Below, piece by piece: positions 32,966 through 42,226 of a stretch of 64,000 bases of DNA (positions within the stretch are counted from its first letter, which is position 1; every line of letters starts with the position of its first letter). A program made the translations under genes and the position numbers. The stretch covers positions 1-64,000 of the forward strand of contig JANDJI010000004.1 of assembly GCA_024331125.1 (NCBI GenBank). Direction: 5' to 3'. The notes under the pieces are model-generated. The model made no database searches. It saw nothing but the letters and a program-made list of their open reading frames with translations, and had not been told where the DNA came from. Origin of the DNA: Nitrospira sp. (GTDB lineage: Bacteria; Nitrospirota; Nitrospiria; Nitrospirales; Nitrospiraceae).

Positions 32966-34380
32966 GCGGACCTCTTGCCTTCGACATCATCGTGATCGGG
33001 GCCGGACCGGCCGGCCAAAAAGCGGCGATCCAAGGCGCCAAGGTAGGAAAACGCGTAGCGCTCATCGAACGGGAGCGCGGCATCGGCGGCAGTTGCGTGT
33101 ACCGCGGAACGATTCCCAGCAAAACCTTGAGAGAAAGCGCGCTGCATCTGGACCGGCTCCAGTCCGCCAGCAAGGCATTCGATTTCGGTTTGAGGCCGGA
33201 TACACAAATTTCGGCGTTGCTCAGTCGGCTTGAAGAGGTCGTCCGGGCGCACGACAGGTTTATGAGCCTTCAACTGCGACGAAACGGCATCCATCTGTTC
33301 CATGGACGGGCTCGGTTCCGCAGCGCCGCCGTCGTCGAAATGGAAACAGTCGACGGAGCCAGCCAACTCTTGACGGCTCAAACCATCATTCTCGCCACCG
33401 GTTCACGGCCTCGAACCCCCGAAGACATCCCCGTCGATCACGAGCACATTCTCGACAGCGACTCGTTGCTTTCGATGATCTATTTGCCGCGATCCTTGGC
33501 GATCATCGGCGGAGGCGTCATCGGCTGTGAATATGCGTCGATTTTTTCGCTTTTGGGCACGGAGGTCACGCTCGTCGATCGCGCGCCGATGCCTCTTCAA
33601 TTCATGGACCAGGAACTCGTGCGCCAATTCATCGTCAGCTTCGAATCGAAAGGCGGACGCTATCTTGGAGGGCAAACGGTTCGGACAATCCGATGGGACG
33701 GCGCCGCTCACGTCGTGACGACGTTGGGAGACGGACTCGTCATCAAGAGCGAAAAACTCCTGGTCGCGTTGGGCCGGCAGGCCAATCTGGAGGATCTCAA
33801 TCTCAACGTAACGGGCATTACGGTCACCCCGAAAGGAACCGTGCCGGTCAACGAGTATTGCCAAACGGACGTGCCGAACATCTATGCCGTCGGCGACATG
33901 GTCGGCCCGCCCGCCCTGGCGTCGAAGGCCATGGAGCAGGGGCGCAGGGCCGTTCGGCACGCGCTCGGTTTGCCGGTCGGAGACGCCGCCTCGACCATCC
34001 CGGTCGGAATCTATACCATCCCCGAAATGGCCAGTATCGGCCTGGACGAACGAAGCGCCCGTGAGCGTTATCGCGCGCCTCTTGTCGGACGAGCTAAATT
34101 CCAGGAAATCGCGCGCGCCCAAATTTCCGGCGCCGGCCAGGGTCTCCTCAAAATGGTGGCCGATCCATCGGGAGAGCGATTGCTGGGCGTGCAAGTCGTG
34201 GGGGACTCGGCCACGGAATTGGTTCACATCGGGCAGTTGGCCCTTCAACAAGGCGCCACCGTCGAATCGTTTATCGACAACGTCTTCAACTTTCCCACGT
34301 ACGCCGAGGCGTACCGGGTGGCGGCCTTGGACATTCTCGGCCAGGCCTCCAAAATCAAGGCAACTCCTGAAGCAGCCTGA
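32962..34380 (+). CDS. sthA: SthA-like soluble pyridine nucleotide transhydrogenase
   Basis: A 472-residue FAD-dependent disulphide-oxidoreductase-family protein. The FAD motif IGAGPAG lies near residues 12-18, and a second nucleotide fold is IIGGGVIGCEYASIF. The redox-active CxxxxC pair of lipoamide dehydrogenases is absent: the segment reads GGSCVYRGTIPSKTLR, as in soluble transhydrogenase SthA. It would exchange NADPH and NADH. The 4-base ATGA overlap with the HDOD gene and the PilZ gene just after suggest one transcript. Confidence 0.82.
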   Translation: MSGPLAFDIIVIGAGPAGQKAAIQGAKVGKRVALIERERGIGGSCVYRGTIPSKTLRESALHLDRLQSASKAFDFGLRPDTQISALLSRLEEVVRAHDRFMSLQLRRNGIHLFHGRARFRSAAVVEMETVDGASQLLTAQTIILATGSRPRTPEDIPVDHEHILDSDSLLSMIYLPRSLAIIGGGVIGCEYASIFSLLGTEVTLVDRAPMPLQFMDQELVRQFIVSFESKGGRYLGGQTVRTIRWDGAAHVVTTLGDGLVIKSEKLLVALGRQANLEDLNLNVTGITVTPKGTVPVNEYCQTDVPNIYAVGDMVGPPALASKAMEQGRRAVRHALGLPVGDAASTIPVGIYTIPEMASIGLDERSARERYRAPLVGRAKFQEIARAQISGAGQGLLKMVADPSGERLLGVQVVGDSATELVHIGQLALQQGATVESFIDNVFNFPTYAEAYRVAALDILGQASKIKATPEAA

Positions 34381-34452
34381 CCAACCGCCTCTCGACCGCG
34401 ATGGACAGGCAGATCTACGGCGTCAACCAACGGATCGATTCTCTTGGCCTCT

Positions 34453-34800
34453 ATGGACAAACGTCGACACCCACGGTTTCCCGTTCGTTTCCGCAGCTCC
34501 TTCATCTCCGTCAACATCGTATCCGGAAACGGGATCCTGCAAGACCTTTCTCTTTGCGGCTGCAAAATATCCAGCGCCATGCATGTGCGGCCCGGCACCG
34601 GAATGGAGTTGTCCATCGAGGCGCCGAACGACGGACTTCCCATTCGGATCAACCAGGCCGTCGTGCGTTGGTCCGGCAATGGACAGTTCGGCTTGGAGTT
34701 TCTTGATATTCGTGAAACGGAATGGACCAGGCTCCAGCGGCTGGTCAAAGAGGTGGAAAAAGAACCGTATCAGCGTCGAGCCGAAGACGAGAAAGCATGA
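34453..34800 (+). CDS. PilZ-domain protein
   Basis: A 115-residue single-domain PilZ protein, predicted to bind cyclic di-GMP. The RxxxR motif is RRHPR (residues 4-8) and the DxSxxG motif is DLSLCG (31-36), both intact. The rest is a short beta barrel and a helical C-terminus. No ribosome site is evident at the ATG; a TTG at 34444 adds three residues and is possible. It follows the SthA-like gene by about 70 bases. Its output partner is unknown; motility or surface attachment is a reasonable guess. Confidence 0.78.
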   Translation: MDKRRHPRFPVRFRSSFISVNIVSGNGILQDLSLCGCKISSAMHVRPGTGMELSIEAPNDGLPIRINQAVVRWSGNGQFGLEFLDIRETEWTRLQRLVKEVEKEPYQRRAEDEKA

Positions 34801-34884
34801 CGGCAGGACGGCGAAGCCGATCGACTCGTTCGCGCGTGCTTACGTCCGAACCAACGACCGACAAACACGGCGCGAGGAGTGCGT

Positions 34885-36039
34885 TCATCCTTTGTCCAGC
34901 TCAAAGACCTTTGGAAACCTGGTGAGATTCCGGCACCCGTCTCTCGTCACCACCACCATATCTTCGATGCGGACGGCCCCCAATCCCGGATAGTAGAGAC
35001 CCGGTTCGACCGTGACGACGTGTCCCTCTTGAAGCAACGACCCTGTCCTGCTGATGCGAGGGGCCTCGTGAATGTCGAGTCCGACACCGTGACCGGTTCC
35101 ATGAAAATATCCCTGCATCCGTCCGTTGACTCTCCCCGTCTTGTAACCGGCCTTCTCAAAGCGCTCGCAGATGCCCTGGTGGATCTTCCTCCCGTCCGCT
35201 CCGTCCTTGATTTTGGAAACGGCTTCCTCTTGGGCGTCTTTGACGGTCCGATACAATCGTTTGAGGTCCGCGCTCGCCGATCCGCGGACGACGGTGCGGG
35301 ACATGTCCGCAAAATATCGACTGACAGCAGATCGGGGAAACACGTCGAAAATGATACTGTGCCCGGCCGGCAACGGCCCGGCGCCCTCGTGATGGGGATC
35401 ACAGGCCTGCTCGCCGCCCGCCACGATCGTATGCTGGGCCACGCAATCCCGTTCCATGAGCCTGACGTTGATCAGTTTCTTGATCCGCTCGGACGTCAGA
35501 TACTCTCCGTCCAGCCACAGTCCGCCCTTCTTGACGGTGGACCGACGCAACGCCGCCATCGCCTCCGCGACGGCTTCCTCCGTCGCCCGCTGAGTCTCTT
35601 CAATATGGCGAATTTCCTCGGCCGTCTTCACGGCGCGCCGCTCGTAAAACGGATCGCGTCTCGCCGTAAGCCGGTATCCCAATTCTTGCAACCTGGCGGC
35701 GTGAACGAATGGAAAATTCGCCGGAACCAAAAGTTTTTTGATTTTTTGTTTTTTCAGCAGCACATGGACGATATCGACCGCCGTCGGATCCTGCACTCCT
35801 TGCCTCTTGGCCAGACGTTCCAACTCGGAATAGGAAAGAACCCGATCCACCGAGGCTTGGGACTTGGCGCGATCCAACTCCAAATCGCTCATGACGAGCA
35901 GGCGCTCGCCTTTGATTTCAAGAAAAATGAAGGGATCCGGCGCCATGAATCGGGTCGCATAATACAAATTGGAATCGTATTCGCTGGCGGCGATGAAGAG
36001 GACGGCGCTGTCCGTGTGCGACTGCGCGAGAGGTTTCAT
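34885..36039 (-). CDS. Xaa-Pro aminopeptidase-like M24 peptidase
   Basis: A 384-residue cytoplasmic metallopeptidase of the creatinase/aminopeptidase fold. An N-terminal creatinase-like domain (about 1-130) precedes the pita-bread domain. All five metal ligands are in place: Asp232, Asp245 (YFADMSRT), His317 (GTGHGVG), Glu345 (VTVEPG) and Glu359 (VRIEDMV). It would remove N-terminal residues before proline or cleave dipeptides. It lies 100 bases after the AsmA-like gene on the same strand; a functional link is not evident. Confidence 0.85.
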   Translation of the reverse strand: MKPLAQSHTDSAVLFIAASEYDSNLYYATRFMAPDPFIFLEIKGERLLVMSDLELDRAKSQASVDRVLSYSELERLAKRQGVQDPTAVDIVHVLLKKQKIKKLLVPANFPFVHAARLQELGYRLTARRDPFYERRAVKTAEEIRHIEETQRATEEAVAEAMAALRRSTVKKGGLWLDGEYLTSERIKKLINVRLMERDCVAQHTIVAGGEQACDPHHEGAGPLPAGHSIIFDVFPRSAVSRYFADMSRTVVRGSASADLKRLYRTVKDAQEEAVSKIKDGADGRKIHQGICERFEKAGYKTGRVNGRMQGYFHGTGHGVGLDIHEAPRISRTGSLLQEGHVVTVEPGLYYPGLGAVRIEDMVVVTRDGCRNLTRFPKVFELDKG

Positions 36040-36138
36040 GAACTAAGAAGAGGAGAGAAGATGGAGCATCATGGTCGGGATCGGACTTCGATGGGATGCT
36101 AGCATGAGGAACCTCACTGGTCAAGAAAGGCGGGGCGC

Positions 36139-39100
36139 CTAAGAACGCGCCGGAGCGGACTCGCGTTCAAGGTTCGGTTGCGGCTCCTCTTGATTCGGTT
36201 GATCCGGTGCGATGAGGTCGAGCGGGACGGTCAGCGAATTCACAAGGACATCGACCGCGAGTTGGGCCAAACCCGACAGACCCGATGCGAAAGATTTGAT
36301 CGGAAGATAAGTCACTTCCGGATTGTGGATGGATCCCTTGACGGCAAAGATCGCGGTGGCCAACCCCTTTCGCTCTCCGGCAAAGATCCGTCCGAACAGG
36401 GGAATCGCCTTCAAGAACTGCGAATACGAGCCGAACGGACTCACGGCGGTCACCAGATTCAGACGATCGGTCGGCAAATCATATTGCCCCGCAGCCGTAA
36501 TCTTCAGGATCGGGCTGTCGATGATCAGATCGCCCGTCTCGAACACGCCTTTCTTGACGGCCACGCTCCCGGTAATCGTGTTGTAGGGCAGTCCCTCCTT
36601 CTCCAGATCGACCTTGCCTTGGAGCACCGCTGGAAGATTCAAGAGGCTGATGATCTTCCAGATCACCCGTTCGTTCGATTTAAAAATGCGCCCGTTTTGA
36701 AGCAGCACCTCGACTTTTCCATCGAGCGACGGATACACGCCGTGCGGATTGCGCCCATGCCCCCTGAGAGAGCCGCTCACGCGCATCTCGCCGGTCATGC
36801 CATGCGTATCCTTGGCGTCGGTCAAACTCAAAACGTCATCAACCGGCAGACCCGTGGCGCGAAACGACGCCTCCACTTCGGCGGGAGCCCCGCGAGGAAG
36901 CTGCGCCACAAGACGCCCGGCGATTTGGCCGGCGTTCGACGCGCCGGAAATCCGATCGACATCGACGACTCCGTCCTGAATGTTCACGCGCGCAGAAAGC
37001 GCCGTGAACCGCACCCGCTCATAATGACCCCGGGCGATCGACGCCGACATCGTCACTTGCGAGGTCGCCGCCAAATTTTCCAAAAATTCCCGGACGACCG
37101 ACCGGTCCCCTTTGGGAACCAGCAGGCCGAGGTCCATCCGGCTCGATTCGATTTTCCCGACGATCACGGGTTTTGATGCCCAGTTCTTGACGGCGGCCTC
37201 AATGGCGACGTCGCTGCCAAGGACGGTGAACGACAACCGTTTGATCTCGGCCCCGTTGCGCACCAACTTGACCCGCGCATAGAGATCCTGAAGCCGACCG
37301 TCCCCTCCGACGCCCCCCACCGTCGCCAGGCCGTTGGTCAGCGCGACCCATCCGGTCACCCGCCATGCGCTCCAGTCCGTTCCCTTGCCTTTGACGTCGA
37401 GCGCAATCTCCGCGCTGCCGGCCTCCAGTCCTCCTTTTGAGATCCACTCGGGCAAGCGGGACAACGACAACGTTCCGGTCGTGAGCGACATATCGATGCT
37501 GAAGGGATCTCCGAACACCATGCGTCCCTTGGCCGGCACTTGAACGGGCGGCACGATCAATTCCAGACGGCTTACGGAAAGATCACCGGACTTCGTCACG
37601 TCGCCTTCGAATTCGATGGTCGCCGGCGCGCCGATCGGTTTTTCTCCCAACCCCGGAACAGCGACTTTCGATTGGTCAAACACCACGACGCCGCGAAGAT
37701 GCGGCGTCGAAGCGGCTCCCGTGAGCGTCGCCGTCGCAACCAGACGCCCTTCCATCGAACCCGGCGAAACCTTCCCCCCCAACATGCGGGTCATGTCCGA
37801 GGCCGGTCCGCTGGCCCGGATCGAAAAATCCTGCAACAGACTCGATTCTCCGCCCGTCACCGTCCCCTGAACCTCGATGAGCGTCTCGCCGAGATGCCCG
37901 CTGATCTGCTCCAATCGCACGGCTCCTCCGGCCAACGCGAACCGTCCCTGCAAGCCCGTCAGCCGTTCCGGCAACGCCCGATGAGCGAAGCTGGCGGCTC
38001 GGACAAGAATCTCCCCCCCGGTGAACCTGACGCCGCCCGGCCGAGTCGGCGGGCCTGCCAGGCGAAACGTGGGCTCCACCACGCCCTCCGCGTCACGAAC
38101 GTCGGCCAGAACGCGCGTCAATGATTCAACCTCCACCGTTGTCTCGAGAATATCCATCAAATGAGACGCGCTTGTCCTTCCTACAACCTCCAGCTCAAGC
38201 CACGACCCGGCTTCCAGAAACGAGAGCATCGCCTTCCCATCCGTCAGTTCCATCTCCCCGTACAGGCCGGTGATGCCGGATGCCCGGACTCGCCCGGGTT
38301 CCACGAACACGCGGCAGGCGACATTTTTCGCCAGCACTCGGTCTTGGCCAATCATCCCCTGCGCGTCCTGTACGTGAAACTCTCCGGAAATCGACGGACG
38401 CATGCCCTCCGTGGCCGCCCCGGTCAACGTGGCGTTCATCACTTGCACCCTGCCCTCGACGCGCCGTTCGTTCAACACGGCGGGGAGCTGCGGATCGATC
38501 CACGCGGATGGAACGATCTGCATCAACTGGGACAGCAAAACCGGCGAGCTGCTGAACGTCACCGAGAACGCCGGCTGTGCCGTCATGAGACCCGACACGT
38601 TCGCTTTACCGGTCAGCATCATATCGTTCAGCCGAACCGACATCTCGGACAACAAGACGTCGTATCCGACGACGCCGGGCATCACTTGGACGGCGCCGCG
38701 CAACGCCATTGTTCCCTGCAATTGCTCAGGGACGGGTCTGGGCCCCAGAAAATCGGCGATGTCCCGAACCCCAAGGGCGGCGGCATCCAAACGACCGTCA
38801 AATTGAAACGGTGCGACTTGCGTCGTCTCACCCGCATCGGCGAGCGGGATGCGCGTTTCCCACAGTCGTATCGATCCATTGAGCGATACGGCCGCCCCCC
38901 CCCGCCCTTCCGGCTGAGCAATGGAGAGCCGCACCTCCGCCGCTCCTTGCTCCGGATGCACGAGAAGCATCGCCCCCACACGTTCCAACTTGATGGAACG
39001 AACGCCGTCGCTCCTGGCCGCGTCGATGACCGTGACGGTTCCATCGGTCAGCGACGCCTCCTGAATGCTGAACGTCCGGAACATAGCTTCCATTGTCCGC

Positions 39101-39510
39101 CGATCGACTTCCGCCTGTTCATTGAAACCGTCGGCGACGTTCCAGCGGCCCGCTTCATCCCGCCTGAGTGTGAACACGGGCTCCTCGATCGACAGCCGCT
39201 TTCCGACGATTTGTTTGCGGAGAAGAGGAAACATCCGCACGACGAGATCGACCCGTTTCGCCGTCAACAGAACCTGATCCGAGCCGGGATCGTAAACAGT
39301 GACCCCGGCCAATTCGACCCGCGCGCGGGGAAAGAGCGCAAACGTGACGTCATCGACGTGGATTTTTCTCCCGAGATTCGTCTCGAGCTGTTCCAGAACA
39401 AATCCCTTGAGATAATCTTCGCCCGTCAGATGTTTGGAAAACGTCAGGAAGGCGAGCAGTGAAACGCACAGGGCAAGAACGATCAGGACCGCAACGCGCA
39501 GAGAGAACAC
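36139..39510 (-). CDS. AsmA-like outer-membrane biogenesis protein
   Basis: A 1123-residue protein with a single N-terminal membrane anchor (VAVLIVLALCVSLLAFLTF) and a very long beta-rich periplasmic part. The first segment (FVLEQLETNLGRKIHVDDVTFALFP) is typical of the AsmA family, whose members bridge the envelope and move phospholipids. The C-terminal VSPFGSYSQFLKAIPLFGRIFAG segment matches the DUF3971/AsmA_2-like conserved end. The last 20 residues are Pro/Gln-rich. It may connect with the lipoprotein-rich envelope, but that is inference. Confidence 0.8.
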   Translation of the reverse strand: MFSLRVAVLIVLALCVSLLAFLTFSKHLTGEDYLKGFVLEQLETNLGRKIHVDDVTFALFPRARVELAGVTVYDPGSDQVLLTAKRVDLVVRMFPLLRKQIVGKRLSIEEPVFTLRRDEAGRWNVADGFNEQAEVDRRTMEAMFRTFSIQEASLTDGTVTVIDAARSDGVRSIKLERVGAMLLVHPEQGAAEVRLSIAQPEGRGGAAVSLNGSIRLWETRIPLADAGETTQVAPFQFDGRLDAAALGVRDIADFLGPRPVPEQLQGTMALRGAVQVMPGVVGYDVLLSEMSVRLNDMMLTGKANVSGLMTAQPAFSVTFSSSPVLLSQLMQIVPSAWIDPQLPAVLNERRVEGRVQVMNATLTGAATEGMRPSISGEFHVQDAQGMIGQDRVLAKNVACRVFVEPGRVRASGITGLYGEMELTDGKAMLSFLEAGSWLELEVVGRTSASHLMDILETTVEVESLTRVLADVRDAEGVVEPTFRLAGPPTRPGGVRFTGGEILVRAASFAHRALPERLTGLQGRFALAGGAVRLEQISGHLGETLIEVQGTVTGGESSLLQDFSIRASGPASDMTRMLGGKVSPGSMEGRLVATATLTGAASTPHLRGVVVFDQSKVAVPGLGEKPIGAPATIEFEGDVTKSGDLSVSRLELIVPPVQVPAKGRMVFGDPFSIDMSLTTGTLSLSRLPEWISKGGLEAGSAEIALDVKGKGTDWSAWRVTGWVALTNGLATVGGVGGDGRLQDLYARVKLVRNGAEIKRLSFTVLGSDVAIEAAVKNWASKPVIVGKIESSRMDLGLLVPKGDRSVVREFLENLAATSQVTMSASIARGHYERVRFTALSARVNIQDGVVDVDRISGASNAGQIAGRLVAQLPRGAPAEVEASFRATGLPVDDVLSLTDAKDTHGMTGEMRVSGSLRGHGRNPHGVYPSLDGKVEVLLQNGRIFKSNERVIWKIISLLNLPAVLQGKVDLEKEGLPYNTITGSVAVKKGVFETGDLIIDSPILKITAAGQYDLPTDRLNLVTAVSPFGSYSQFLKAIPLFGRIFAGERKGLATAIFAVKGSIHNPEVTYLPIKSFASGLSGLAQLAVDVLVNSLTVPLDLIAPDQPNQEEPQPNLERESAPARS

Positions 39511-39587
39511 ACCTCCCCCATTTTCTTGTTCGCACCCGATGAGAACGACTCCGACGGCATCTTACCGAAAGGGCGGGAATAAATCCA

Positions 39588-39613
39588 GAAACCCTCGTTT
39601 ATCAATGGGTTTC
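39588..39613 (-). terminator. Possible terminator of the flgM-fliW operon
   Basis: GAAACCC (39588-39594) and GGGTTTC (39607-39613) pair across a 12-base loop, about 18 bases after the fliW stop on the minus strand. The following TGGATTTATT is only mildly T-rich. Confidence 0.4.
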
Positions 39614-39631
39614 GGCCAGAAATCCGTTGGA

Positions 39632-40114
39632 TCACGGGCAGGGCTGGCAAGCGGCCTGTTTGCTCGTTTCGGTGGCGTTCGCTGCGGGCAGGGGGAAGAG
39701 CGGGTGGCGCGTGGGATAGTCGTCGGACAAAACGAGTTGCTTGCAGAGCCTCGTGCGGGGATTCATCAGCAACGGGCCTCTCAAATTGGCCGTAATGCGC
39801 CCCGGGTCGTCCGATGGGATCGTCAAAATGACCGCGATCGAGAATGCATCTCCGCTCTTTCCTTGAATCTCCGCCAACGCATCTTCAGTGACATCCACTC
39901 GATACTCCTCTCCCACAAACAGATCAGGATCCATGATCACAAAAGCCAGCGCCGGTTCATCGAGAGACTGAAGCCACTTGAACGGAGCCTCCGTATCGTG
40001 ATCGAGCATGACGTATCGCCGGCTTTCCGGAAATCCAAGCACGCCGGATGGGAACGTCAGCACACGCCGTTCATCGATCTCCAGCGCCCCGAAACGACTG
40101 GATGAATATTTCAT
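39632..40114 (-). CDS. fliW: Flagellar assembly factor FliW
   Basis: A 160-residue protein that in known systems binds flagellin and, when free, CsrA, releasing flagellin mRNA. Core strands are visible: RVLTFPSGVLGFPESRRYVML near the start and FVIMDPDLFVGEEYRVDV further on. The ATG at 40114 overlaps the csrA stop (ATGA), the clearest argument for this start; an upstream in-frame start would extend into csrA. The C-terminal tail of about 20 residues (TETSKQAACQPCP) is longer than usual. No flagellin gene lies in the window. Confidence 0.9.
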   Translation of the reverse strand: MKYSSSRFGALEIDERRVLTFPSGVLGFPESRRYVMLDHDTEAPFKWLQSLDEPALAFVIMDPDLFVGEEYRVDVTEDALAEIQGKSGDAFSIAVILTIPSDDPGRITANLRGPLLMNPRTRLCKQLVLSDDYPTRHPLFPLPAANATETSKQAACQPCP

Positions 40115-40374
40115 GGCTTGCTCGTCCCGTCCCCTCGTGAACCCGGCTCCCTTCCACACAGGCGCCGAAAGGCATCGATCGGAATCACTCCGGTTTGCGA
40201 AGCCGACCGATTCTCCCGAAGAATTCTGGCATAGACTTCGTCACGGTGCACCTCGATATGGTGAGGCGCCTCGATTCCCAACCGAACCTGCCCGTCCTTG
40301 ATGCCCAGCACGATCACCTTGATGTCGGGCCCGATGGTCACGCCCTCTCCGCGCCGACGACTCAAAACCAGCAT
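40111..40374 (-). CDS. csrA: Carbon storage regulator CsrA
   Basis: An RNA-binding translational regulator. The opening MLVLSRRRGEGVTIG and the later IEAPHHIEVHRDEVY are the family signatures. It is 87 residues long, about 20-25 more than typical, with a C-terminal extension (VIPIDAFRRLCGREPG). It is the penultimate gene of the flgM-N-K-L-csrA-fliW module and overlaps fliW by 4 bases. This linkage to FliW fits the partner-switch model. Confidence 0.93.
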   Translation of the reverse strand: MLVLSRRRGEGVTIGPDIKVIVLGIKDGQVRLGIEAPHHIEVHRDEVYARILRENRSASQTGVIPIDAFRRLCGREPGSRGDGTSKP

Positions 40375-40445
40375 GGCGTTCGCTCCGGAACAACCGCTTG
40401 ACGCGCGACATGATCGGCCGCTTGCATCGAGGAGCCCGCAACCGC

Positions 40446-42212
40446 TTATCTCAAGTATCGGAGCAGTGAGCTGTCGAACACTTGGGTCAAGGTTCGGCCG
40501 GCGGCCTCGATGACATACTGCTGCAACATCAAATCCGATATGGCCTTCGCCAAATCGACGTCTTCGCTCCGAGAAAGAAGTTCGCTGTAGAAGGACTTGG
40601 CCTCTTCCAACTGATCGGCGCCGACCGCCATACGGTTCGACAGGGCACCGATCTCACCCAGGACGCTACCCACATGGGAAATACCTTGGTTCAATCCCCC
40701 CAGGGTCTCGGTGATGCCCGTCCGATCGTTGCTTCGCAATGCACGCACCAACTGTTTGACAGAGCCAAAGATATCGGCTCCGCTTGCGGTAAAGGCACGG
40801 CTTCCCGGCAGATTGGTTGGAACAGTTTGGCCCGGCCCGACCTCAATCGGTTGAAGCTCATCGTCACCCTGGTATTGCATCCCCGTCACAATGGCAAAGA
40901 GGTCGCCGGCCGCCGGGGTTCCTGAGTCATTGGTGACCCTCAACCGTATGCCTGCCACGGTGAGAGGTTGGCCGGACAAATAGGGTTGATTGGCCGCTAC
41001 GGTTTTAGGCGTCAGACTGATATCAAACTGATCCCCCGTCTGAGGACCACCCCCATCTCCCGCTGCCAACACCACCCGCAAACCGTCGAATTCGATCGGC
41101 GCACCGGAGACAAACACGTTGCCGGAGGAAACCGTCGTGCTAGCCGTCACATCGAGCACGGAATACTGGGTAGGCGACGTGAATTGAATCCGGTACTGAT
41201 GCAACGTGAGCGATCTTGGATCGATCATCCCGGCATCCATGACTCGCGCGCTCCCTGTATTGGCCGCACTCGCCGAGACGGTCGCGGGAACGGTGACGTT
41301 CAATACCTCGTAGGTCGAGGCGCTCGTAAAGCGAATCACGTAATCATCCAGGGTCGCAGCGTTGGGATCCACCACCTGGCCTTGGCTCGCCATCGCCCCC
41401 CCTGTATTGCCCGATCCTGGACTGACAGTCGCGGTCAGCGCAAAGGGCACCTCGCCCGTGGTCGTGCTGCCCCCGTCAAAACCTAAGCTGACTCGACTTG
41501 ACCCACCCACAACCGAAACCTGCGAGCCCAGGCCGTGCGAATCGGACGCGATCACGAGTCGATCGGTATCGAACGTCACCGTCACGCGTTTGCCCGCACC
41601 GGCCAGCGTCGTATCAGCGTTGATCAGACTTTGCAAACGAGACGCTGCTTCCTCTCCCGTCAACGATTCGGTTCCCGACGTGAGATCGATCGTCCCGGAA
41701 CGCACTCCGTCGACTTCCACGATCAACGTGTCGTTGACCCCGTCCGTCAAGGCGACCGATCCCGTGAGAGACAAGCCCGTCGCCCTGCCGTGGGTGCTGG
41801 TGCCGGTAAAAATCGGCTGACCGTTCAGACCGGTATTGGCCAACTGCTGCAATTGGGCGAACAGTTGGCGGACTTCAGCGGCGCCGATGACCCGTTCGGC
41901 CGGCCCGTTCGTGTCGCTGCGAAACTGAACGGCGAGTTGCTGAAGACGAGACAGCGAGTCCGAAACGCCCGTCAAGACCTGGTCCGAGAAATCAAGACGC
42001 GTCCTTCCAAAGCTGATGTTCCGCAATCGCTGGTCGATGGCCGCCAGCGAAACCTTGTGATGAAGAATATGGTGAAAGGCGCTCGGATCGTCGGAGGGCC
42101 GGCTGACCGCTTTTCCCGTGGAAACCTGCCGTTGCAGATCGAGCAACCGGGCTCGAGACCGTTGCAGATTGTTGGCGAGCACGCCGAAGACGTGCGATTC
42201 CGTGACGCGCAT
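40446..42212 (-). CDS. flgL: Flagellar hook-filament junction protein FlgL, enlarged
   Basis: Hook-associated protein 3, joining hook and filament. The conserved N-terminus (MRVTESHVFGVLANNL, then LLDLQRQVSTGKAVSRPSDDP) and C-terminal coiled segment (ERS-EDVDLAKAISDLMLQQ) flank a large variable middle. At 588 residues it is nearly twice the usual length of about 300. The extra part contains a VDGVRSGT-INAD module (158-245) and two copies of a YxIxFTSxTxYxVLxVT unit (287-307 and 336-356). FlgK carries the same modules. It follows flgK by 14 bases. Confidence 0.88.
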   Translation of the reverse strand: MRVTESHVFGVLANNLQRSRARLLDLQRQVSTGKAVSRPSDDPSAFHHILHHKVSLAAIDQRLRNISFGRTRLDFSDQVLTGVSDSLSRLQQLAVQFRSDTNGPAERVIGAAEVRQLFAQLQQLANTGLNGQPIFTGTSTHGRATGLSLTGSVALTDGVNDTLIVEVDGVRSGTIDLTSGTESLTGEEAASRLQSLINADTTLAGAGKRVTVTFDTDRLVIASDSHGLGSQVSVVGGSSRVSLGFDGGSTTTGEVPFALTATVSPGSGNTGGAMASQGQVVDPNAATLDDYVIRFTSASTYEVLNVTVPATVSASAANTGSARVMDAGMIDPRSLTLHQYRIQFTSPTQYSVLDVTASTTVSSGNVFVSGAPIEFDGLRVVLAAGDGGGPQTGDQFDISLTPKTVAANQPYLSGQPLTVAGIRLRVTNDSGTPAAGDLFAIVTGMQYQGDDELQPIEVGPGQTVPTNLPGSRAFTASGADIFGSVKQLVRALRSNDRTGITETLGGLNQGISHVGSVLGEIGALSNRMAVGADQLEEAKSFYSELLSRSEDVDLAKAISDLMLQQYVIEAAGRTLTQVFDSSLLRYLR

Positions 42213-42226
42213 ACGCGATCTCTCGG

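Noticed and set aside
38161..39462. A 433-codon plus-strand frame in the AsmA-like gene
   Set aside because: It has no ribosome site and an Arg/His-rich shadow composition; the AsmA-like frame shows a clear membrane anchor and family opening.
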